Positions 34,365 through 43,617 of a stretch of DNA of 64,000 nucleotides are shown here, piece by piece. Positions within the stretch are counted from its first letter, which is position 1. The number at the start of each line of letters is the position of its first letter. The stretch is from NCBI RefSeq assembly GCF_001611795.1, contig NZ_CP015098.1, forward strand, positions 3,844,001 through 3,908,000. Reading direction: 5' to 3'. This stretch comes from Streptomyces qaidamensis (GTDB lineage Bacteria > Actinomycetota > Actinomycetes > Streptomycetales > Streptomycetaceae). The translations under genes were made by a program, and so were the position numbers. The notes below the pieces were generated by a model, which saw nothing but the letters and a program-made list of their open reading frames with translations, did no database searches and was not told the origin of the DNA.

Positions 34365-35060
34365 CGCGGCCCCCCGGCGCATGCTCGAAGTTCAGCAGCA
34401 ACGTACAGCAATCCCAGCAACTGGCAGGACCTTTCACTGACTCTCACGAGCTGTACCGCAGCCTGTAGGACCTCCAATGATCGGCCTCTGTGGAGCTACG
34501 GCCTTGGTGCGCGAACCACGGCCGCACCACAAGCGCACCAGATCGGGCGGGGAACAGCGGGGAACCACGGTGAAAGCAGCCAGGCCCGACGACACCACGC
34601 CTCGACCGTTTTCCCAGGTCAGCGCGCAACTCGATGTCAAACGCTCGCAGCTTCCCAAGTTGAGAGCTCAGATGTCGCCGTCACGGGCCGGCCGTCGCGA
34701 CTTGCTGTGGTTGACGACGAGCCCCGACAGCGCGGTAAGGCCGGCCGAGGCACACGCGCGCCCTGGTCGGTCGACGCCCCAGCGCCGTGGCTGACTGTCG
34801 TTAGCTGAGCAGGCCGATCCTGTCGAAGGCACCGACTCGTGATCGAACTGGGGCAGATGTCGCCCCACCCAGCGCCGCGGCACGAGCCATACCCAGGACG
34901 GCAGGGCATCAGAAGCACCCTCTCCACGGCCAGTTGAAGTGGTGGTAAGGCATGCCGTTGAGTAATGCTTCGGTGCGTGAGCAGGGCCGTGGCCGAGTGC
35001 GGCGGGCTGTAGCCACGAGGACGCAGCCCGCCGTACTCTTTGAGTTGTCCTGCGAGGCGT
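34365..35060. other. Non-coding stretch in the right part of the AICE
   Basis: No ORF with coding character is seen on either strand. A strong hairpin (CGGCGGGCTG / CAGCCCGCCG, 35000-35033) followed by TACTCTTT may be a rightward terminator. The stretch could hold the element's origin or cis transfer locus, but no iterated 8-mers were found by eye. Confidence 0.5.
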
Positions 35061-35201
35061 CTACCTAACGAACAGGACGTAGTGGCCCACAGTCACGACG
35101 ATGGCCGTCGTCGTGATCAGGGACCTGAGGCGGGCGGTCCGGGACTCGTCGGCAATTGCGAACCGGATCGTCCGCCCAACTTGCTTGAAAAACTCGCGCA
35201 T
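35061..35201 (-). CDS. 46-residue single-helix membrane protein
   Basis: A complete small ORF, MREFFKQVGRTIRFAIADES, then TARLRSLITTTAIVVTVGHY and VLFVR. A basic amphipathic start and one hydrophobic helix resemble the tiny membrane proteins often found in Streptomyces mobile regions. Composition and ending are coherent. No ribosome site of quality is seen. Confidence 0.55.
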   Translation of the reverse strand: MREFFKQVGRTIRFAIADESRTARLRSLITTTAIVVTVGHYVLFVR

Positions 35202-35704
35202 TGGCGCCCTCCATTACATTGTGGCTCCCGAATAGAGCTTCTAACCTTCCCTGCGGGGAAATAAGAAAAGCCCGATCTCTAATCACTCCGGCACTAATTG
35301 GCCATCGTCGCGAAAAGAAATCAGGCTTGCGATTTCACGGTATGGATTTATAAATTATCGAGCTCTGATTCATCTCCTGTGAGACTGTGTCCCACCCCTG
35401 ATGCCGCAGCTCAAGGCACGAAGAGACCGAGCAGAAACACTGTATCACATGCTCTGACCAGCAACTCTGCCTACCTCTAGGGCAGTTCGGGGTGCTGCGA
35501 CGCCAAGGCAGGGCTGCCCGCGAAGCGTCTCGCGCGTCAGCAACTCAGTCGCCACTCGGAGCACGCGGGCTTCCCGGGCTGAGGCCGCGATGCGCGCCCG
35601 CGTGCACCTGGCAGATCCCGCGTGCGCCTTCCCCGCCGGCAGAACCCGAGCCACTGTGCTCAGAGCCTCACGTACTGCGTGACGAGACCGGAGGGGGAAG
35701 CCGC

Positions 35705-35875
35705 GTGGCGAAGTGTGGTGCGCCGACCAAGACAGGAGGGTCGTGTCAACGGAAGGTGGTGACAGGAACCTCCCGGTGCCCGGTTCATCAGGGACCGTGG
35801 TCCGCGTACGGTGTGGCCCAGCGCAAGGAGAAGGAAGCCAGGGAGAAGAAGCGCAGGATCCGCAAGAAGCGCTAG
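35705..35875 (+). CDS. 56-residue Cys/His zinc-ribbon-like protein with basic tail
   Basis: From GTG 35705 (GGAGGGGG upstream): VAKCGAPTKTGGSCQRKVV, then SRCPVHQG, a C-x10-C-x8-C-x2-H arrangement, and a Lys/Arg-rich tail (EKEAREKKRRIRKKR). It could bind nucleic acid. In-frame sequence upstream is not coding-like, so the short form is chosen. Bases 35202-35704 hold an AT-rich run (35290-35460) but no gene. Confidence 0.6.
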   Translation: MAKCGAPTKTGGSCQRKVVTGTSRCPVHQGPWSAYGVAQRKEKEAREKKRRIRKKR

Positions 35876-35882
35876 CTCCGGC

Positions 35883-35902
35883 TGACATCCACAACTGACA
35901 TC
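35883..35902. repeat. Arm-type TGACATC pair left of att core B
   Basis: Two TGACATC copies 13 bp apart, 88 bp from core B, inside the right end of the AICE. They correspond to the pairs next to cores A and C. Confidence 0.55.
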
Positions 35903-35989
35903 AACGGCGCCGGACGTGGGCACCCTTGCACGGCTCGGCGCTGTCGACCCGACCGTGCAGTAGCGCCACTGGGCCGCGCTCGGATCGAA

Positions 35990-36032
35990 CTCCTAAAGCG
36001 GGTGTCGCAGGTTCGAATCCTGCCGGGGGCAC
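35990..36032 (+). repeat. att core copy B
   Basis: A 43-bp copy of the tRNA-Arg 3' part, followed by AG rather than CCA. It is the right end of the AICE (22287-36032) and the left end of the following small segment. The 5' half of a tRNA is absent, so no second tRNA exists here. Confidence 0.92.
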
Positions 36033-36037
36033 AGCAA

Positions 36038-36077
36038 AAGGGCCAGCTCAGGAGGGTTTCCTCCCAGGCTGGCCCTT
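36038..36077. terminator. Hairpin terminator after att B
   Basis: AAGGGCCAGC pairs with GCTGGCCCTT over a loop, with A-rich and T-rich flanks. It is in the same position as the terminators after cores A and C. The following 36078-36333 shows no gene. Confidence 0.7.
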
Positions 36078-36333
36078 CTTCGTTTCCCGCCCCGTGCCAC
36101 AGGCGTGCCACATCATCCGGCAGAGGGCTCGCCGCCTGGCAACCACTTCAGGGCGACCACCACATCCGTCCCAAATCCGCCACAGGTCACTCTGCGTCCA
36201 CCGGCTGCTCCGAGATTGCGCGACGCCATCGATAGGCCTTCTGCCGGCAGTACCTCCAAGGTCACCTGGATCAGTCTGGATGGCGCCGCCTGCCGTCTGG
36301 ACGCACCCGACGAGGTTGACTGAGTCGAGCCCG

Positions 36334-37932
36334 TCACCGCCCGGCAGCGGTCTGGCTGGCCCTCCATTCAGGAGCCTCGGGCGTGTCCTGGAACTCCAGG
36401 AGGTGCTGTCCGGCGAGCCGCTGCAGGGCGGCGCGTACGTCTGCCGGTGTGACGTAGAAGAACTCCCGGCGTAGGTTGACCCGGTTGACGCGGCGGGACT
36501 CGAACTCCTGATGCAGGCGGCGTTCCAGGCCGACGGCGTCCTCACTGAAGATCAGGGCGTGTACGTCGAAGCGGAAGGGGACGGACGCGTCCCCGAGTTC
36601 GATGACGCGGTCCATGGGATCGAGGCGCCGGGTCATACCGATCTTGACCATGCGTTCGCCGAACGCTCCGACGTTGGAGATGACGTAGACGTATCCGGCC
36701 CGGATGTTGGCCTCGCGGGCCTCGACCGTCTCCAGTTCGGCGCCCAACTCGGCGAGTTTTTCTTCAAGTTCGGCGATGGCGGCCTCATCGCCGGTGCCGG
36801 AGCGCAGGCGGCGCAGGGCGCCCTCGTAGTGGCTGCGTTCCTTCTCCAGCCGCTGCCGCTCGCGCTCGATCTCGCGCTGCAGGCGCTCCTCCTCGCGCTG
36901 CTGGGCTCGTAGCTCTCGCTGCTCCTCCCGCTCGGTCTCCTTCCTCACCAGGTAGTCCGCCGTCAGCTCCAACTCCTGGACCCGCAGCTGGTGGTAGTCA
37001 TCGCCGATGCGGATCTGCATGGTGGCGCCGAGCCGGGCGATCGACTCCCGCGTCTTGGCGAGCCTGTCGATCAGCGAGTCGAGCCGGTGCGGCTTCATGC
37101 CGCGCACTGCGTTGTCCGCCTCGGCGTTGTACGCGCGCAGCATCAGCTTGGAGAAGTCACGGACCATCTTGCGGCCCTTGGCAGCTGAGCCGTCCACCAT
37201 CCAGTACTGGTTCCCGAGCACTGCCCGATCGTCCCTCGCCAACTGCTTGTAGCGGGCCTTGAGACTGTCGAGCCGGTCCTTGTAGGCGAGCGCGTCGGCG
37301 AGCGGATGGCGGTACTCGTAAATGCCGGCCTCTTGCAGCATCCGCGTCTCATCGGTGAGCACCAGATCCCGGCGCGCGGCCGTGAGGCGCTGTTCGGCCT
37401 CCGCCGTCTGGCGAGCCATGTCGTCGGCTTGGCGGCGCACGTCAACCAGGGACTGCGCGGCGCTCTCGGCGGCGTGCTCTATTTTCTCGTCGAGGAGAGC
37501 GTCGATCCGTCCGATCTCTTGGATCTTCTCCTCATGCGCGCGGCGCAGTCGCTGCTGCTCGGCGGCTATCTGAGCGCTGTCGGCTCCGATGAGACGACTC
37601 AATTGCTCCGTCAGGTGACGGTTGTCTTCCTGTAGTCCGCGTACCTGTGTTTCCATCAGCGCCAGCTCGCCCGCCAGACGCGCCGCCTCGGACTCCGCTT
37701 GCTTGCGGCGCCGGCTGAACAGACCCCCACCTGTGGCCGGGACCGTCGCCTGGGGACCGTAGGGGGACTGCTGAGGAACGGGTGCACTCGGCTGCGGCGC
37801 GGCTCCTTCCGGGATCCAGATCTGCCAGCCGGGGGGTGTGGGCCATGCGGGATCCGGTTCCCAGTCCGGTGGCGGGCTCCACCCCTCCGGCGGGGCGGGC
37901 CAGGTGGGCGGCGGGTTGAACCGGTAGGTCAT
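36334..37932 (-). CDS. DUF4041 / GIY-YIG (T5orf172-like) coiled-coil protein
   Basis: A 532-residue protein. It begins with a short proline-rich Trp-rich segment (residues 1-45, PPPTWPAPPEGWSPPPDWEP), followed by long coiled coils (about 70-215 and 350-430), a DUF4041 middle (AYNAEADNAVRGMKPHRLDS) and a C-terminal GIY-YIG-like domain: AGYVYVISNVGAFGERMVKI, with ERRLHQEF and RREFFYV. The GIY tyrosine and following R/E positions look intact. Such proteins are frequent in prophages and islands; nuclease activity is inferred. It is the main cargo of the 2.6-kb att B-C segment. Confidence 0.82.
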   Translation of the reverse strand: MTYRFNPPPTWPAPPEGWSPPPDWEPDPAWPTPPGWQIWIPEGAAPQPSAPVPQQSPYGPQATVPATGGGLFSRRRKQAESEAARLAGELALMETQVRGLQEDNRHLTEQLSRLIGADSAQIAAEQQRLRRAHEEKIQEIGRIDALLDEKIEHAAESAAQSLVDVRRQADDMARQTAEAEQRLTAARRDLVLTDETRMLQEAGIYEYRHPLADALAYKDRLDSLKARYKQLARDDRAVLGNQYWMVDGSAAKGRKMVRDFSKLMLRAYNAEADNAVRGMKPHRLDSLIDRLAKTRESIARLGATMQIRIGDDYHQLRVQELELTADYLVRKETEREEQRELRAQQREEERLQREIERERQRLEKERSHYEGALRRLRSGTGDEAAIAELEEKLAELGAELETVEAREANIRAGYVYVISNVGAFGERMVKIGMTRRLDPMDRVIELGDASVPFRFDVHALIFSEDAVGLERRLHQEFESRRVNRVNLRREFFYVTPADVRAALQRLAGQHLLEFQDTPEAPEWRASQTAAGR

Positions 37933-38234
37933 GCGGCAACGACTCCTGTCGCGAGGGCGAGAGACGGCCGGCGTAACCCCGATGCCGTCCGGCAGCCAGC
38001 GGGCCGAGTCGAACGTACTCGGCCTTGTGGACCTTCGTCCTGCCATCTCCTGTTTTTGGCCCTCCTGGCAGCAGATCCGACGAGGTGGGTAAGCCGCAGG
38101 GAGCCGTTAGACTCCGGCCGCTGTCAGGACGGCTCTCCGCCGGCAGCGAAGTGCCCTTCGTCCCCGAGGGACCGGTCCGGCGCCCCCGGGCACGGCCGAC
38201 TGCCCCTGACTCACCGGGTGAAGGTGAAGCGAAG

Positions 38235-38495
38235 GTGGCCACCCCTCTGTCCGCGGACAAGTTCCTGTCCGTTCTCAAGAGCGCACCTCTTGGCGTTGTC
38301 GAACACGGATCCTGGCGCACCCACAACCGCGACCAGCACGGCAACTGGGGCCCCGTGAACGGGGTGATGATCCACCACACGGGCGCGTACTCCTCCGCGT
38401 CTTGTGCCTCCCTCTGGCCACGCCGCGCGCGCCCACGACCTGTGGCACGAGGTCGCCCCCCTGCAGTCGGCCCGGAACGGATTCAGCACACATGA
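38235..38495 (+). pseudogene. Truncated N-acetylmuramoyl-L-alanine amidase (endolysin type)
   Basis: VATPLSADKFLSVLKSAPLG, then RTHNRDQHGNWGPVNGVMIHHTG, matches the first 60 residues of Amidase_2 lysins; the second His of IHHT is a zinc ligand. After IHHTG the homology is lost, giving a stop at 38495, well short of the usual length for the family. It is a broken gene, probably a phage-derived relic. Confidence 0.7.
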
Positions 38496-38503
38496 GGCCG
38501 GGA
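38477..38503. repeat. 27-bp sequence shared with 58165-58191
   Basis: ACGGATTCAGCACA-ATGAGGCCGGGA is present at both places with one mismatch, and related sequence continues for about 50 bp. Origin is unknown. Confidence 0.7.
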
Positions 38504-38600
38504 AACCCTGGGAACCTGCAAAAACCACCGAGACATGTTTCTCCAGGTCAAACGCGGTCATGGCGGAGTTTCCCCAGGTCACGACCTTGATCAGGGAAAA

Positions 38601-38643
38601 CTCCTAAAGCGGGTGTCGCAGGTTCGAATCCTGCCGGGGGCAC
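38601..38643 (+). repeat. att core copy C
   Basis: The third 43-bp copy of the tRNA-Arg 3' end, here followed by CAGC so that CCA is preserved, as at core A. It is followed by terminator, arm repeats and int remnant in the same order as core A, so it is the left end of another AICE. Confidence 0.92.
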
Positions 38644-38650
38644 CAGCTCA

Positions 38651-38688
38651 AAGGCCCCCACCTTCGAAATTTCGGGGGTGGGGGCCTT
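38651..38688. terminator. Hairpin terminator after att C
   Basis: AAGGCCCCCACC pairs with GGTGGGGGCCTT around an inner TTCGAAATTTCGGG stretch. It is the counterpart of the terminator after core A. Confidence 0.7.
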
Positions 38689-38720
38689 CTGACATCCACA
38701 TCTGACATCAACGCGGGCGG

Positions 38721-39197
38721 TCACGCGCGAATGGGGCGTCTCCTGAGCAGGCGATCCACGTGGCTCATGGCTTCGCGCTGGGTGTCCTGGACGACGTGCG
38801 TGTAGACGTCCATGGTGATGCTGATCTGAGAGTGACCGAGGATCTCCATGACAACGCGGGGTGCGACCCCGGCCGCCGTGAGCAAGGTGGCCGTCCCGTG
38901 GCGAGCGTCGTGCAGCCGGATCACGCGGAGGCCGGCGGACTGGGCGACGCGGGTGAAGGAGCGGTACAGGTTACGCGGCTCGACGGGGCGGCCGGTGCGG
39001 GTGGCGAAGACGTAGTCCGACTCCTGCCACCTCTCCCCCGCCTTGGCGCGAGCGTCCGCCTGCCGCAGGCGGTGCCAGCGCAGGGGTGCGATGCAGAGAG
39101 CGGGCAGAGGGACTGCGCGGCGACGGCGGCTCTTGGGATCGTCGTCGTACAGGACACCACGGCGGCGCTGGACCTGGTGGCGGACGTAGAGGACGCA
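38721..39197 (-). pseudogene. Truncated AICE integrase (C-terminal part)
   Basis: About 160 residues, almost identical to residues 228-383 of the intact integrase, including HDARHG, GHS and the catalytic Tyr (TMDVYTHV). Homology begins at VLYVRHQVQ; upstream sequence switches abruptly to an unrelated gene. No start and no arm or core binding domains remain, so it is inactive. It shows that a third element once sat here and was deleted. Confidence 0.9.
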
Positions 39198-39621
<424 letters not shown>

Positions 39622-40008
39622 CCACACCCCTCCCGCCACGGAACCTACGCAGCGGCCCGTGATTCCCGCCCGGGAAACCCAGAGACCGCCCGTGACGGAC
39701 GATCACGTGCTACCGATCTCCACCCCGACCAGCACGAGCACCTCGCCCCAACGTCACACCAGCTCCGCTGAGCAGCGGAAATCACGATGGCACCAACTCA
39801 TTGGAATACCAATACGCAACATCGCGAGTCAGGTCAGCCGCTCGTTGACCTTCTCGCGCGTCCACGACGCGCAGGGGGCTCGTGTCCCTGTTCCCTCTTC
39901 GCGTTCCGACCCGCAAACCCCGCGACTACTCCGCACGACAAAAGCCTGTCGAATCCATTGACGTCCCTGCCACCTCAGCTTTACCTTCTGGCCGAAGTTA
40001 CGCACAAT

Positions 40009-40024
40009 GTTCGTGATTTCGAAC
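40009..40024. promoter_or_regulatory. Operator-like palindrome before the GH43 pair
   Basis: GTTCGTGATTTCGAAC; on the minus strand GTTCGAAATCACGAACAT. It shares GTTCGAAAT-N3-GAACAT with 57051-57068, upstream of the sugar ABC transporter. It is 57 bases before the GH43 start. The rest of 39640-40080 has no gene. Confidence 0.6.
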
Positions 40025-40080
40025 ACACCGGGGAGGTCAGGAACCCGGGCAATGAGCCGCTCTCCCGGAAGGGACTTGTC

Positions 40081-41622
40081 GTGTTTCCCACCCGCGCCCG
40101 TCGCTGGTCCACGCCCCGCCGCAGTCTGACGTCGGCGGCAGCCCTGCTGGCCCTCTTTGCCTCGCTCCTGTCCGTACAGACCGTCCACACCGCGCAGTCC
40201 GCAGTCGCGGCCGACGGCAAGCCGTTCACCAACCCGATCAAGTCCCAGAAGGGCGCCGACCCCTGGCTGGAGTACTACGACGGCAACTACTACCTGGTCA
40301 CGACCACCTTCACCAACAAGCTGCTCATCCGGAAGTCCCCCACCCTCGGGGGCCTGAGCACCGCCCCCAGCGTGGAGGTCTGGTCGGACACCACTGCCGG
40401 GCGCAACGCCAACATCTGGGCGCCCGAGATCCACTTCCTCGACGGCAAGTGGTACCTGTACTACTCGGCCGCGCAGTCCGGCGCCGCCTGCTGTGACACC
40501 CAGCGCACGCACGTGCTGGAAAGCTCCGGCACCGACCCGATGGGCACGTACACCTACAAGAACATCCTCACCGACGCCAGCCTCACCCCCGGCCCAACCG
40601 CCGCGCAGGGCTGGCTGATCGACGCCACCGTCCTCAAGCACGACAACAAGCTCTACCTGGTGGGCAGTGGCAAGATCAACGGCAGTACGCAGAGCCTGGT
40701 CATCGCCCCGATGAGCAACCCGTACACGCTCAGCGGCCCCTTCACGATCATCTCCAGCCCCACGCTGAGCTGGGAGACCCAGGGCAGCCCCGTCAACGAG
40801 GGCCCCGAGCCGCTGTACCGCAACGGCCGCACCTTCCTGTCCTACTCCGCCAGCAGCTGCCAGACCGCCGACTACAAGCTGGGCCAGCTGGAACTCACCG
40901 GCAGCGACCCGCTGAGCCCGGCCTCCTGGACGAAGAAGCAGACGCCGGTCTTCCAGCGCAACGACGCGGCGAGCGTCTACGGCCCCGGCCACAACGGCTT
41001 CTTCACGTCCCCCGACGGCACCGAGAACTGGATCGTCTACCACGCCAACAGCGCGGCCAACGGCGGCTGCGGCAACGCCCGGACGACCCGCGCGCAGAAG
41101 TTCACGTGGAACGCGGACGGTACGCCCAACCTCGGCACCCCGGTCGCCACGGGGACGACGCTGGCCGGCCCGTCCGGTGAGACCGCGACGACCCCGACCG
41201 CGTACACCATCGTCAACCGCAACAGCGGCAAGTGCCTCGACGTCAACGGCGGCAACACCGCCGACGGCACCAACATCTTCCAGTGGAGCTGCAACGGCGG
41301 TGCCAACCAGAAGTGGCGGATCGAGGACATGGCCGACGACACCAGCCGTCTCGTCAACGTCGCCACCGGCAAGGTCGCCGACCTCGCCGGGTGCGGCTCC
41401 GCCGACGGCACCGACATCCGCCAGTGGTCCTGGCTGAACAACAACTGCCAGAAGTTCCGCATGGTCTACCTCGGCGGCGACTACGTCCGTATCGTCAACG
41501 CCTCCACCAGCAAGGTCATGGACGTCGCCGACTGCGGCACGGCCAACGGCGCCGACGTCCGCCAGTGGTCCTGGCTGAACAACAACTGCCAGCAGTGGCG
41601 CCTCGTCCCCACCACCGCCTGA
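40081..41622 (+). CDS. Secreted GH43 glycosidase with RICIN (CBM13-like) domain
   Basis: A 513-residue secreted enzyme. The signal peptide is about 45 residues (LTSAAALLALFASLLSVQTV). The GH43 five-bladed propeller starts FTNPIKSQKGADPWLEYYDG (catalytic Asp in ADP), followed by IWAPEIHFLDGKWYLYYSA and NEGPEPLYRNGRTFL (acid residue). From residue about 375 comes a beta-trefoil with QxW-like repeats NQKWRI, CQKFRM and CQQWRL. It probably trims arabinose or xylose units from plant polymer. GTG 40081 follows GGAAGGGA. It is in an operon with the next gene, 22 bases apart. Confidence 0.9.
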   Translation: MFPTRARRWSTPRRSLTSAAALLALFASLLSVQTVHTAQSAVAADGKPFTNPIKSQKGADPWLEYYDGNYYLVTTTFTNKLLIRKSPTLGGLSTAPSVEVWSDTTAGRNANIWAPEIHFLDGKWYLYYSAAQSGAACCDTQRTHVLESSGTDPMGTYTYKNILTDASLTPGPTAAQGWLIDATVLKHDNKLYLVGSGKINGSTQSLVIAPMSNPYTLSGPFTIISSPTLSWETQGSPVNEGPEPLYRNGRTFLSYSASSCQTADYKLGQLELTGSDPLSPASWTKKQTPVFQRNDAASVYGPGHNGFFTSPDGTENWIVYHANSAANGGCGNARTTRAQKFTWNADGTPNLGTPVATGTTLAGPSGETATTPTAYTIVNRNSGKCLDVNGGNTADGTNIFQWSCNGGANQKWRIEDMADDTSRLVNVATGKVADLAGCGSADGTDIRQWSWLNNNCQKFRMVYLGGDYVRIVNASTSKVMDVADCGTANGADVRQWSWLNNNCQQWRLVPTTA

Positions 41623-41644
41623 TCCCGAAGGGCCGTAGCAGAAC

Positions 41645-43093
41645 ATGACACACCTCGCCAGACGGGTCCTGGTGGCAGCGGCGGCAGCGTTCGCCATGCT
41701 CACCACGGTGACCACCCCCGCCCAGGCCGCCGCCCCCGCGTCCCCGGCCGTCACCTTCACCAACCCGATAGCCGAGCAGCGGGCCGACCCGCACATCTTC
41801 AAGCACACCGACGGCTACTACTATTTCACCGCCACGGTCCCCGCGTACGACAAGATCGTGATGCGCCGGGCCACCACCCTCCAGGGCCTGGCCACGGCCA
41901 CGGAGACCACCATCTGGACCAAGCACGCCAGCGGTGACATGGGCGCCCACATCTGGGCGCCGGAGATCCACTTCATCGACGGCAAGTGGTACGTCTACTT
42001 CGCGGCCGGCGCCTCGAACGACATCTGGAAGATCCGCCCGTACGTCCTGGAGTCCAGCTCGGCCAACCCGCTGACCGGCACCTGGACCGAGAAGGGCCGG
42101 ATCGCCCTGCCGCTCGACACGTTCTCGCTGGACGCCACGACCTTCACCCACAACGGCACCCGCTACCTCAGCTGGGCGCAGAACGACCCGGCGGTCGGCA
42201 CCGGCACCAACCTGTACCTGGCGAAGATGTCCAACCCCTGGACCATCAGCGGCAGCCCGGTGATGATCTCCAAGCCCGAGTACTCCTGGGAGACCGTCGG
42301 CCACCGCGTCAACGAGGGCCCGGCCGTCATCCAGAAGAACGGCAAGGTGTTCATGGCCTACTCGGCCAGCGCCACCGACGCCAACTACTGCCTCGGTCTG
42401 CTGACCGCCTCCGCCACCGCCGACCTGATGAACCCGGCGTCCTGGGCGAAGACCTCCACCCCGGTCTTCAAGAGCAACGCCGCCACCGGCCAGTACGGCC
42501 CCGGCCACAACACCTTCACGGTCTCCGAGGACGGCAAGTCGGACGTCCTCGTCTACCACGACCGCAACTACAAGGACATCAGCGGCGACCCGCTCAACGA
42601 CCCCAACCGCCGCACCCGCTACCAGAAGCTGTACTGGAACGCCGACGGCACTCCCAACTTCGGCATCCCGGTGGCCGACGGCGTGACCCCGGTCCGTCTC
42701 TCCTCGTACAACTTCCCGGACAAGTTCCTCCGCCACTGGGAGTACCGCGCGAGGCTGGAGGCCGACGTCACCAACCTCGCCGACTCGCAGTTCCGGATCG
42801 TCACCGGTCTCACCGGCAACGGCACCGTCTCGCTGGAGTCGGCGAACTTCCCCGGCTACTACCTCCGCCACAAGAACAACGAGATGTGGGTGGAGAAGGA
42901 CGACGGCACGGCCCTGTTCGACGCCGACGCCTCGTTCTACCAGCGGGCGGGTCTCGCCGATACCGCGGCCGGCGTCTCGTACGAGTCGTACAACTTCCCC
43001 GGCCGCTACATCCGGCACTTCAACAACCTGTTCTACAGCCAGCCGATCAGCACGACCCTCGACCGGCAGGACGCGACCTTCTACAAGGAGTGA
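41645..43093 (+). CDS. Secreted GH43 alpha-L-arabinofuranosidase-like enzyme with AbfB domain
   Basis: A 482-residue protein. A signal peptide ending TPAQA is followed by a GH43 domain with NPIAEQRADPHIFKHTDGYY, HIWAPEIHFIDGKWYVYFA and NEGPAVIQKNGKVF. From about residue 350 an AbfB (CBM42) trefoil has three repeats of the type SYNFPDKFLRH, SANFPGYYLRH and SYNFPGRYIRH, which bind arabinofuranose side chains. It likely removes arabinose from arabinoxylan or arabinan outside the cell. Co-transcribed with the GH43-RICIN gene. Confidence 0.9.
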   Translation: MTHLARRVLVAAAAAFAMLTTVTTPAQAAAPASPAVTFTNPIAEQRADPHIFKHTDGYYYFTATVPAYDKIVMRRATTLQGLATATETTIWTKHASGDMGAHIWAPEIHFIDGKWYVYFAAGASNDIWKIRPYVLESSSANPLTGTWTEKGRIALPLDTFSLDATTFTHNGTRYLSWAQNDPAVGTGTNLYLAKMSNPWTISGSPVMISKPEYSWETVGHRVNEGPAVIQKNGKVFMAYSASATDANYCLGLLTASATADLMNPASWAKTSTPVFKSNAATGQYGPGHNTFTVSEDGKSDVLVYHDRNYKDISGDPLNDPNRRTRYQKLYWNADGTPNFGIPVADGVTPVRLSSYNFPDKFLRHWEYRARLEADVTNLADSQFRIVTGLTGNGTVSLESANFPGYYLRHKNNEMWVEKDDGTALFDADASFYQRAGLADTAAGVSYESYNFPGRYIRHFNNLFYSQPISTTLDRQDATFYKE

Positions 43094-43192
43094 AGGCGTA
43101 GACGCGACCTTCTCCCAGGAGTAAGGGAGCAGGGGTCCACGTAGACCGAGCGGCGCCAGTGCACCGTGCCCTCGCAGGGCGCGGTGCACTGC

Positions 43193-43519
43193 TCATTCCG
43201 GCGGCACGCCCTGGACCAGACCCGACTGGTACGCCATCACGACCAGCTGGGCCATGTCCCGGGCACCGGGTTTGGTCATCGCGCGGTGGATGTGGGTGCG
43301 CACGGTCAGGGGGCTGACATAGAGCTTCTCCGCGATCTCGTCGTTGGAGTGCCCCTCGGCGGCCAGGGACATCACCTCGCGTTCCCGAGTGGTGAGGGTG
43401 GTCAGCCGGTCGCGGGTGGTGAGGCACCAGTTGTCCCGGGTGCCCGGCGGGCGCGAGGCATGTGAGGTATGCAGCAGCTCACCGACACACCTCACAGCTA
43501 TTCGAGGGTGTTCGGGCAT
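43193..43519 (-). pseudogene. C-terminal half of a NarL-type response regulator
   Basis: A 108-residue reading with an intact LuxR HTH: LTTREREVMSLAAEGHSNDE, then LYVSPLTVRTHIHRAMTKPG. The receiver domain (about 120 residues) is missing and no partner kinase is near. The sequence before the HTH still resembles the linker of such regulators. It is either a relic or a stand-alone HTH protein. Confidence 0.6.
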
Positions 43520-43617
43520 GTTGGGGGTGTTTGGAATCGGATGCTTCGCTCTGTCGCCTTGGCTGGGTCACTCCAGGTCGTCTCATGCCCACGAAGGGGC
43601 GGCACGATCATCGGGCT

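Noticed and set aside
34365..35060. Cis transfer locus (TRS repeats) or origin of the AICE
   Set aside because: No iterated 8-mer or iterons visible by eye; cannot be claimed.
35990..36032. Second tRNA-Arg gene at att B (and likewise at att C)
   Set aside because: Only the 3' part of the tRNA is present; acceptor 5' strand and D arm are missing.
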